From Pseudomonas sp. UBA4194 (GTDB lineage: Bacteria; Pseudomonadota; Gammaproteobacteria; Pseudomonadales; Pseudomonadaceae), in contig NZ_DFUE01000075.1 in the NCBI RefSeq assembly GCF_002379585.1, positions 77,701-141,700 on the forward strand: a stretch of DNA of 64,000 nucleotides, in the 5' to 3' direction. Numbering within the stretch: position 1 is the first letter of the stretch; the number at the start of each line of letters is the position of its first letter. Shown one piece after another: positions 57,501 through 62,934 of this stretch. The position numbers and the translations under genes were made by a program. The notes under the pieces are model-generated. The model did no database searches, was not told where the DNA came from, and worked only from the letters and a program-made list of their open reading frames with translations.

Positions 57501-58158
57501 GGTAGTGGAGAAAGTCGCTGTGGTAGCTGCTGCGACTGATGCCGCTGAAGCAAATGATTCTTCAGGAGCCTTGCCAGAGCTTCAATACGCTAGGTCGGCA
57601 ACTGTCGCCCAGGTTCAGGACGACACGGTTTACTCGGCCCCATCTCAGCAATTGATCTATGTTGAAGCTGATCCTAGTAGCGCCGTTGACGCCGTTGATC
57701 CTGATCGATTCTTTGAATCCAGCTACACCGAAAACTTAGAGAAGATGATTGCCCATGTGGTTGAACATGAAGGCCCAATCCTTGATGTAATTCTGGCTCG
57801 TCGTATTGCACGCGCGCACGGCTGGATGCGCACTGGCGCGAAAATCCGAGATCGTGTAGATCAACTGGCCAAGCTGCGTTTCCGTTTCCACGATGAAGGT
57901 CAGGTTGGGATTTTTTACTGGCCAACAGGCCTCAAGGACAATCAACAGGTAGTGTTCCGCCGATCTGCCGACGACGATTCTCTTCGAAGCCTAATGGAGA
58001 TCTGCCTCGCTGAGATTGCCAGTATCGCCGCTAAGTTTTCTGAACGGGCGCTCGATGACGAATCAATGATTTACAGCATCGCAAAAGAAGCTGGAGTTCA
58101 GAAGCTAACTGCTTCTGTTAGGGCTCGTATCGTCAAAGCGATCCAGATAACTAACTGA
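51529..58158 (+). CDS. DUF4011 / SF1 helicase / Vsr-like nuclease / DUF3320 multidomain protein (Hhe-type defence protein)
   Basis: The product has 2209 residues. Domains in order: an N-terminal beta-rich region (about 1-130) and a transglutaminase-like segment (about 210-275) with ATCFDLTLLFCAALEQAG (Cys239) and FTHGHAFAGLW (His263/His265); DUF4011 from about 398 (LGRWQRKLLDLSLRNNLLNFK); an SF1 helicase split into two parts, Walker A LIGPPGTGKSQ (Lys719) and, about 840 residues later, Walker B VIFDEASQ (Asp1562/Glu1563), VGDPKQLPP, then VAITRARQELVLFS near 1800; a Vsr/DUF559-type nuclease (about 1875-1945; FRIDLGVV with Asp1887 and GIECDGATYH with Glu1904); and a DUF3320 region (about 2064-2140). 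Long helical stretches fill 800-1500. This order is that of single-gene anti-phage proteins known as DUF4011-helicase-Vsr (Hhe). ATG at 51529 with AAGGA at 51515; no partner gene adjoins. Confidence 0.85.
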   Translation: MDHTVQSLTPEEIVPPKEVKILATLVTKLNLADFQNAVPVIRELRVSNETSDRFVNVTLTLTSAPEVLKVKTWRIDEIAADSFRTIPDLDLVLDGPLLSRLTESEMSTFTFVLEADDKAAEGGRKEIARLEQVVDLLPRNQWGGLRHIPDMTAAFVQPNDPAVERLLKQAAELLRQSELSSALDGYEGGSKRAWQLASAVWSAVARMKLDYALPPASFEQSGQKVRSPSQITDTGLATCFDLTLLFCAALEQAGLNPVIVFTHGHAFAGLWLRPEEFTTALVDDVTAVRKRVKLQELVLFETTLVTQNPVPAFSYAVERGAKQVEEYAESRFEMLLDIRRARLQRIKPLASAESQIARVAMEESSDVPPPLLVEEGLGLAEDDVEVQVDDLSKLNPSDRLGRWQRKLLDLSLRNNLLNFKTGKRSLKLESPDPGALEDILASGQSLKLLTRPDLMDGADPRERALYEHREREDVRRRHAEDALKRREVFAALNSSEMDVRLTELYRGARTALQEGGSNTLFLAIGFLSWTRDDRAGQKYKAPLVLIPVTLERKSARSGFTMVLHDDEPRFNPTLIEMLRQDFELGLGSLENELPRDDSGLDIAGIWKKVGHAIKDIPGWELNEDVVLSMFSFAKYLMWKDLVENAEHLRQSPAVQHLLDTPRDSFVSDTLFPEAESLDRDFGPTDVFCPLPSDSSQLAAVMAAAKGKDFVLIGPPGTGKSQTISNMIAQSIAQGRRVLFVSEKIAALDVVYRRLREIGLGEFCLELHSSKARKTDVLAQLQSAWEAKGYVDSEAWKVEAQRLATLRDSLNIYVERLHRRHRNGYTIYDAIGTVTSGDDEAVASIGWASPDVHDQKAMLALRELGDRLELNAQAVGFDQLAGNALSTVGQAEWSPNWQQQFVQAARDVLPSVLEVQKAADRFIELTGLPATEYKPTTLDGLSTLSRLLPQAAGHDWRFALRPDARSISQRLSDGCTWVEQHREINSKLSTPWSPHVIADAKQGIDLLQQRRATFTDLGPAWPPSVTDVLEQAVVLFGQVQDLQAQLRATYSDGIETIDVELLHREWTEAEEAFWPKSWFGKRRITGLLAPVQTFEGEINNAKELSTWVEIRTVRRAIDDLSPGQECGALWQGAMSDADWIVAAIKLQAAVRLQKENSSWDDDGLLLVEQGHLGDELKDELHRLRTVVRFDAEMEKLADLGAGTHSLWSGLSTDVDGLTAAIRFQVERRDIEERGRLVDDHPFVEKGRCGDTLNNDFELLKRRAAVERELADLADLRETVPAWNDLKTKLEVVRNAVVFQGELTTAIAKLALNPEQIGAYKAPLQTLLGDGNALLEPDGAIPLAGGTLREKLGLLQVRTSHLTAVGHFTDSGIDETAHLALSDLKKNCETVVSSEPRLKAWCSWRKVRDEAFAMGLAPIVNAMEIGAITSGKVRRVLEVNYARWWLNTTVDNEEVIRTFVSVEHEQRIRDFRTLDDKFTALTKDWLRARLCADLPSQDSVSRSSDWGLLRHEMGKKTKHIPLRELMTRAPDALTKLTPCLLMSPLSIAQYLPPASTPFDLVIFDEASQIPVWDAIGAMARGKQVVMVGDPKQLPPTSFFDRAESTADDEDVEADLESILDECISANLPMRNLNWHYRSRHESLIAFSNQRYYQSKLVTFPSPFTADKAVRLCPVAGIYDKGGSRTNLIEARALVADLVARLQSQAFRESRRTVGVVTFNGEQQKLIMDMLDEACRKDPSLEPYFAESELEPVFVKNLESVQGDERDIIYFSTTYGKDAAGVLTMNFGPMNRPGGERRLNVAITRARQELVLFSTLRPEHIDLARTQAIGVRDLKHFLEFAERGPRALAEANLGSVGGFDSPFEEAVAAALAKKGWYIQTQIGVSSFRIDLGVVHPDAPGRFLAGIECDGATYHRSATARDRDKLRESVLRGLGWEIVRIWSTDWWIDALGTAEKVHQRLNELLAESRAKQAVIDTAQEAERLKVDAAMAEVVEVVEKVAVVAAATDAAEANDSSGALPELQYARSATVAQVQDDTVYSAPSQQLIYVEADPSSAVDAVDPDRFFESSYTENLEKMIAHVVEHEGPILDVILARRIARAHGWMRTGAKIRDRVDQLAKLRFRFHDEGQVGIFYWPTGLKDNQQVVFRRSADDDSLRSLMEICLAEIASIAAKFSERALDDESMIYSIAKEAGVQKLTASVRARIVKAIQITN

Positions 58159-58228
58159 TCGTAAATGCGTCGACGCCCTGCGATCATTGTGAACGCATTG
58201 ATTGCGGGGCGTTCTAGCTTTTGTTCAT

Positions 58229-58483
58229 TATTGAGGGAGTCGCCAAGGGCCTGGTCCTCCAGCACAGGTGTATCCGGTATTTGGACTTTGCGTCGGTCAT
58301 CCCTCCACTGAACGCCCAACGCAAGTGAAGCCAAGACTGCCGCAAGGCGCAATGCTTCACCACGAGACCTACTTGGCGACCGCAGATGTGGAAGCGGTGG
58401 TTGAATACGACGAACGCCTAGGGGCATTTTACCAGCGAGAGGGGATGAAAGCTTCCAGGTGGTCGGAGCAGGTGGGGGGTCGG
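58229..58483 (+). pseudogene. Fragment of an NfsA-type nitroreductase gene
   Basis: This stretch translates as IIEGVAKG, then, after a one-base shift near 58252, as QVYPVFGLCVGHPSTERPTQVKPRLPQGAMLHHETY and continues to GMKASRWSEQV. It matches residues around 165-245 of the intact nitroreductase at 47443-48264 (DIEGVAKELGLPPQVYPVFGLCVGYP...GMKASGWSEQV). DNA identity by eye is roughly 80 percent, so it is an older, diverged copy, not a recent duplication. Neither the start nor the end of the gene is present. Confidence 0.85.
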
Positions 58484-58740
58484 ATTGCGCTGATCGGCCT
58501 AGATAGTGCTCTCGGACGTGCATGGCTCGCTGTTGAGAATGTGATTACTGCAAGTGCTTGAGGGTGTAAGAAGAAGGCCGGCGCAGCCCGTTTGCGAGAG
58601 GCGGCTCTTGAAAAAAACTTTCCTACGGTCTGTGACACCAGACCATGAGAGTTTCAATACTCCACCGACCGGGCGAATGTCTGTTTATATGGGGCGGCTC
58701 AAATAGCACTTATCAGGGAGCCTATAGCTCCGTTCCTTAA

Positions 58741-59060
58741 CAGCAATACGGTCGGACGCCTAAGGCAAATCCCATCCCCGGTCGCTGTGGTGCTTCTGTA
58801 CACAGAGACTCAAGTGTGGGGCAGGGGACTTGTAGAGAGCAGCCGTCGTAGTGCGCGGGATGCGATGACCGCAAGGCAAGGCAAGTCTAAGCAAGCAGAG
58901 CGCGCACGCGTGAGGATGGAAGCCCACAGGGCCAAGACGAACGCCTAGCGGGAGGCTTGATTCCCGACAGCCGAGTTCGTAGAGCCACGCATTAAAGCCC
59001 TGTGCAGCCGAGTTCGTCCATCCTGCGTGAACCCCCGCAAGCAAACTAACGCTGCCCAAT
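58741..59060. other. Non-coding-looking element with an internal 13-bp direct repeat
   Basis: A reading frame on the minus strand (58760-59059) translates as Leu/Cys/His-rich residues (SLLAGVHAGWTNSAAQGFNAWLYELGC) that resemble recurring, probably spurious, annotated proteins in Pseudomonas. The DNA contains CAGCCGAGTTCGT twice (58968-58980 and 59005-59017). I think it is a dispersed Pseudomonas element or structured RNA-like sequence, not a gene, but cannot prove this. Confidence 0.4.
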
Positions 59061-59094
59061 GAACGCGCCTACGATAACAGTGAAACTCGTGAAT

Positions 59095-59508
59095 CTACGA
59101 ATCGTTGTGAACAACATGTCTTTGGCTACCATCGTTGGTAGGGAACGTAGGCACCGATGGCAGCGGCTCGTTGGGGTCAATGGCGTACCATTTGAGGTAA
59201 CGCTCCGAGTGGGCGGAGACCCCTTGAGTAAGCTCTGTCATTGATGTGGGCACCAAACCATTGTCGAAAACCCAGACACCATCGGGGTTCTTTTGAAACT
59301 GGCTCAATGACTGGACGTGGGAGATTTTTATGGCGGAGAACCGGGCAATCACCATGTAGAACAGGAGCTGGTCCGGCCGTAATACCGGGACAGCACCGTC
59401 AGCGATCTGTTGAAGTGCCCAATCCAGCTCGTGAGGCTCAAGGGTGATCAAAGGCCGGCTCCAGCGGGGGTCGTGGAATCCAGTGCGTAGGTTACTGGGA
59501 ACAGACAA
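59095..59508 (-). CDS. Hypothetical protein with uncertain start
   Basis: The frame encodes up to 137 residues from a TTG at 59508: MSVPSNLRTGFHDPRWSRPLITLEPHELDWALQQIADGAVPVLRPDQLLFYMVIARFSA, then WVFDNGLVPTSMTELTQGVSAHSERYLKWYAIDPNEPLP. Composition is protein-like and soluble, with no signal peptide. No domain is recognised. The frame remains open upstream to a TAA without an ATG or GTG, so either a TTG/ATT start is used or the 5' end of the gene has been cut off. Confidence 0.5.
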   Translation of the reverse strand: MSVPSNLRTGFHDPRWSRPLITLEPHELDWALQQIADGAVPVLRPDQLLFYMVIARFSAIKISHVQSLSQFQKNPDGVWVFDNGLVPTSMTELTQGVSAHSERYLKWYAIDPNEPLPSVPTFPTNDGSQRHVVHNDS

Positions 59509-60345
59509 GACAACACGTCGAAAGGCAGGAATACACTTAATTTAACATAATATACATTATGCGTAACGTCTTGTTACGCATTCACGGTGATGGGGCTGCA
59601 GATTTGAAACACCGTATGTACCTTGGAGCCCATCCCCGGGCCCACCCATCCCATCCCTTCACCAGGCCTATCGCAAGCAGTCATCCTAACGACCATCACC
59701 CATCCCCTATACGTTCACCTCAACCGCTTGCACAGAATCACTCGAGTCCTCGTGCTACAACCACCGAACATTCACCCAGCCAAATCATGCGGCTGCAATC
59801 CGAACACTACCGACAGCACGAAACCACTGCCTTCGGCGTATAAGCATCTCACGGGACCACTTACAGCCCAGCTGGATTCCAGGACATTCGCCAGGCTGTG
59901 CCTCAGCCTCTAAGCAACAGCCTCAACACAGCATCATGCGGACGCTGATAACACCGGCGGCTTGAACTGCATCTGGCAACGTTCGCTCCAACGGCACTGG
60001 CTCAATCCATGCCAACAGAGCTATCAGCACCATATCGCTAACGGCGAGTGCCATTACCTACAGCGAACCACGATATGAATCCCACACGGCAATGAGGCAA
60101 CGCTTTGACCTGCTGAGTCGAGACGGACACGATCCCCGCCAGTCGATCGCCCGATTCGTTGCCTCGGTAAGCAAAGCGGCAGATGCCGTCGATACCGAGT
60201 AAGGGGCTCAAATCACTACGTCAAAAATACGCTATATTCTCCTAAAACCAGCTAAAATCATTTAACTACATTAAATGTCTCTTTAGTAGAGTTATCTGCA
60301 TAGGCCCTGGAAATCAAGACCTAGTCCCTGCTCCACCGTTAACCT
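59509..60345. other. 837-base stretch with no convincing gene
   Basis: Short frames here (for example 59559-59843) are rich in Pro, His and Ser and lack codon bias, so I reject them. The right end (60220-60300) is A+T-rich. The stretch contains the palindrome at 59559-59581 and lies between an orphan frame and a LysR gene, as a boundary of an inserted region might. Confidence 0.6.
59559..59581. promoter_or_regulatory. Perfect 9-bp inverted repeat, operator- or recombination-site-like
   Basis: ATGCGTAAC (59559-59567), spacer GTCTT, then GTTACGCAT (59573-59581) form an exact palindrome. It is flanked on the left by a second A+T-rich palindrome (CATAAT, four bases, ATTATG at 59545-59560). It lies upstream of the orphan frame on the minus strand, where an operator would be, but its two-arm layout also resembles a tyrosine-recombinase core site. 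Confidence 0.5.
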
Positions 60346-61239
60346 TTAACCCCTGTATCGCAACGCATCCACCATCAGCGCAAATGCCGGCAGCGACTGG
60401 CGTCGACTCGGATAATACAGGTGATACCCAGGCACTACGGGGTACCAGTCCTTCAGTACCTTGATCAGCCTTCCGCTCTCCACGTCTTCCTGCACAACAT
60501 CTGCCGGCGCATAGGCCAGCGCATAGCCCTCCCGAGCCGCTGTGACCACTTGGGATGAGGTGTTGAATATCATCTGCCCCGTCACTTGCACCTGAAGCGC
60601 TTGCCCTGCTTTTTCGAACTCCCAGGCATACAGGCCGCCGTGGGTGGGAAGTCGCAGGTTGGCACAGTTATGCTGGGTCAGATCCTGCGGAATCACCGGG
60701 ATAGGTCTCTGCGCAAAATAGGCGGGAGAACCCACCACCACCATTTCGAAGTCTGGCGAGATGCGCACGGCAATCATGTCTTTGGCGATCTGGTCCCCGG
60801 CTCTCACGCCGGCATCGTAGCGCTCCGCGACGATATCGATCAGGCCGTAGCCGACATTGATCTCCAATGTCACGTCCGGGTATTCCGGCAATAGCTTGGA
60901 TAGTTTTGGCCACAAGATCGTGGTGGCGGCGTGGTCGTGGGTGCTGATTCGGATCGTGCCTGCCGGTTTTTCTCGTAGTGCCCCAAGCGAGGCAACTTCG
61001 GCCTCGATGCCTTGATAGTAAGGAGTGAGCTTGTGCAGCAGTCTTTCGCCCGCTTCCGTGGGGGATGCGCCACGGGTTGTCCGATTCAGCAGGCGCACAC
61101 CCAGCCGCTCCTCAAGTCCGCGAATGCTGTGACTGATGGCGGACTGCGAAACGCCGAAATGGGCGGCCGCCCGGGTAAAACTCCTTTCTCTGGCCACGGC
61201 AATGAAAACCGCGAGACCGTTATAGTCATGCATGCTCAT
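60346..61239 (-). CDS. LysR-family transcriptional regulator
   Basis: This 297-residue regulator begins MSMHDYNGLAVFIAVARERSFTRAAAHFGVSQSAISHSIRGLEERLGVRLLNRTTRGASPTEAG, the LysR helix-turn-helix, and has the effector domain (GTIRISTHDHAATTILWPKLSKLLPEYPDVTLEINVGYGLIDIVAERYDAGVR). It is divergent from a cupin gene 100 bases away, the arrangement of a regulator and its target. Confidence 0.9.
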   Translation of the reverse strand: MSMHDYNGLAVFIAVARERSFTRAAAHFGVSQSAISHSIRGLEERLGVRLLNRTTRGASPTEAGERLLHKLTPYYQGIEAEVASLGALREKPAGTIRISTHDHAATTILWPKLSKLLPEYPDVTLEINVGYGLIDIVAERYDAGVRAGDQIAKDMIAVRISPDFEMVVVGSPAYFAQRPIPVIPQDLTQHNCANLRLPTHGGLYAWEFEKAGQALQVQVTGQMIFNTSSQVVTAAREGYALAYAPADVVQEDVESGRLIKVLKDWYPVVPGYHLYYPSRRQSLPAFALMVDALRYRG

Positions 61240-61339
61240 GAATTCAGCTCATGTCGGTAATCGGAGTATGACACTTCCTGCATGGGTAAGCGGTTCTTTA
61301 AGGTGGCGCTGCCACTATCAACTGACTCAAGGAAAACCC

Positions 61340-61756
61340 ATGAAGATCTTCCGCCCCGGCTCCTCACCGTCACAGCGGGGTCCCGCTGAGTACTTCACTG
61401 GAACGGTACGCATCGATAGTCCTTTCCAGGGCCAAGAGCCCTCGCGTGTAGCGGGTGCGCTGGTCACCTTCGAGCCGGGTGCTCGCACGAACTGGCATAC
61501 GCACCCGGCGGGCCAAACCCTTATCGTGACGCAGGGTAAAGGCTGGACTCAGTGCGAAGGCGGCTCAAAGGTGGAGATCCATGCCGGCGATGTGATCTGG
61601 TGTCCTTGCCAGCGACGTCATTGGCACGGCGCTACAGCAACGACGGCCATGTCCCACATAGCGATCGCCGAGTTCGTCGATGGCAAGAACGTCAACTGGC
61701 TGGAGCCTGTTTCAGATACTGACTACGAAGCGCCGATCGGAAGTGCCGAACAGTAA
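61340..61756 (+). CDS. Cupin-domain protein
   Basis: This 138-residue single-domain cupin has the metal-binding motifs GARTNWHTHPAGQTLIV (His, His) and GDVIWCPCQRRHWHGAT (His), and starts MKIFRPGSSPSQRGPAEYFTG. Members of this type act with carboxymuconolactone-decarboxylase-like proteins or as small isomerases/quercetinase-like proteins. ATG at 61340 with AAGGA at 61329. Probably regulated by the divergent LysR protein. It ends 36 bases before the convergent tnpT gene. Confidence 0.88.
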   Translation: MKIFRPGSSPSQRGPAEYFTGTVRIDSPFQGQEPSRVAGALVTFEPGARTNWHTHPAGQTLIVTQGKGWTQCEGGSKVEIHAGDVIWCPCQRRHWHGATATTAMSHIAIAEFVDGKNVNWLEPVSDTDYEAPIGSAEQ

Positions 61757-61791
61757 TGCCCTGCCCCGCTCCCTCAGGATTTCAGCCGGGT

Positions 61792-62817
61792 TCATTCCTG
61801 AGGTTGTGCCTTGTCGGTGGCGGGCTTTGGTGGTCGTCGGGTCCGCGGCGTGGACGATTTGCCGCTCAGCAGCGTCAGCTGTTGTGCCAATGTCTGCGCG
61901 CGGGCCGTGGCCGCGGCGGCGTGCTCGCGGGCCGCGGCCAGTTCCGTCCCATTCAGCGCCAGGCGCTGCTGCAGTTCTTCTTTAATAGCGAGCAGGTTTG
62001 TCTCGGCCTGTTGGAATCGTGCGGCCTGCTCCTGCAGCGCCAGTAGCTGCAGGCGGGCATGGGCCCCCTCCTCCTGGGCTTTGCCCAGCGCCGCTTGAGC
62101 GTCCCGCACTGCCTTGTTGGCGTGCTGCAACCGCTCTGCGCCATCCTTCAATTGTACGGCCAATGATTTGCTTTCCTCTCGGGCACGATCGATCTCGCGG
62201 AAGGCCCTGTCTTCTACGTCCCTGGTGTAGCGTTCCTGGTCGATTCGGGCCTGCTCCGCCTGACTGCGTACTGCGTGTAACTGCTCCCGCAGCCCGGCCG
62301 TTTCGGTTCGTGCTTCGTCTCGTTGGCTGCTGAGCTCGTCACGTTGGCGGCGCAGGTCGTCAATCTGAGTCATTCGCTGTTCAAGCAACGTCGCCAGGTC
62401 CGCCAGACGGGTTTCTGCTGCCTGTCTGGCGGCCGCCGCTTCGGCGCCTTGCTGGCGAATGCGAGCGGCTTCCTGCCTGCCCTGCTCTTCCCTTTCGGCG
62501 AGAAGCTCACGTTCTTCCATCAACACCTGCCGCTGCGCGGTCACCGATAGCTCGACCACCGCTTGCGCTTGCACCGTTGCCTGCTGCCAGACAGCGGTGA
62601 ACGCCTGTGCCACTTCTGCCGGCAAGCCAGGCATCCGGGTTTCGCCGCGCAGGCGACTGGCAAGTTGCTCCCACCACTGATCCAGAAGCGCCCCGACTCT
62701 TGCTGGGCTGCCCCGGCCTAACTCAAGGCGCACTCGCTCGACGGTTGGGCGCTCACCGCGTGCCAACACTGCGTCCGCCGCCTCGAATACAGCTGTTTCC
62801 GGTACGCCTACAGCCAT
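61792..62817 (-). CDS. tnpT: TnpT-like coiled-coil DNA-binding protein (KfrA N-terminal domain)
   Basis: This 341-residue protein has a KfrA-type N-terminal DNA-binding domain (MAVGVPETAVFEAADAVLARGERPTVERVRLELGRGSPARVGALLDQWW) followed by a very long coiled coil (about 95-310, Glu/Arg/Ala/Gln heptads) and a basic Pro-rich tail. It is divergent from the tyrosine recombinase at 62935. This pair is the tnpT/tnpS cointegrate-resolution module of Tn4651 and Tn5041-type transposons, in which TnpT helps TnpS recombine the resolution site between them. Confidence 0.8.
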   Translation of the reverse strand: MAVGVPETAVFEAADAVLARGERPTVERVRLELGRGSPARVGALLDQWWEQLASRLRGETRMPGLPAEVAQAFTAVWQQATVQAQAVVELSVTAQRQVLMEERELLAEREEQGRQEAARIRQQGAEAAAARQAAETRLADLATLLEQRMTQIDDLRRQRDELSSQRDEARTETAGLREQLHAVRSQAEQARIDQERYTRDVEDRAFREIDRAREESKSLAVQLKDGAERLQHANKAVRDAQAALGKAQEEGAHARLQLLALQEQAARFQQAETNLLAIKEELQQRLALNGTELAAAREHAAAATARAQTLAQQLTLLSGKSSTPRTRRPPKPATDKAQPQE

Positions 62818-62838
62818 AACCCCTCCGAGCGAAACATT

Positions 62839-62934
62839 AGGTATGATAATGAAAGATTATCCGACCTATAGATACATAACTGGATATATAATACGTTGAA
62901 CGTAACAAATAATACAGTAACGATAAATACGGGT
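62839..62934. other. Candidate resolution site between tnpT and tnpS
   Basis: The 117-base gap between the divergent genes is A+T-rich. It holds an imperfect 12-base inverted repeat (AGGTATGATAAT, spacer GAAAG, ATTATCCGACCT; 62839-62867) and, nearer tnpS, CGTTGAACGTAAC with GTAAC repeated 12 bases on (62894-62922). In Tn4651 the resolution core lies in this gap, so one of these is probably the crossover site. Promoters of both genes must also be here. Confidence 0.55.

Noticed and set aside
58691..58730. Left end of a Tn3-family transposon, beginning GGGG
   Set aside because: GGGGCGGCTCAAATAGC begins like a Tn3-family end, but I could not match it to a second end inside the window or to a remembered Tn4651 repeat.
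58760..59059. 99-codon minus-strand frame
   Set aside because: Leu/Cys/His-rich translation resembling spurious Pseudomonas annotations; treated as part of a non-coding element.
59559..59843. 95-codon frame MRNVLLRIHGDG
   Set aside because: Rich in His, Pro and Ser, starts inside a palindrome, has no ribosome-binding site and no recognisable domain.
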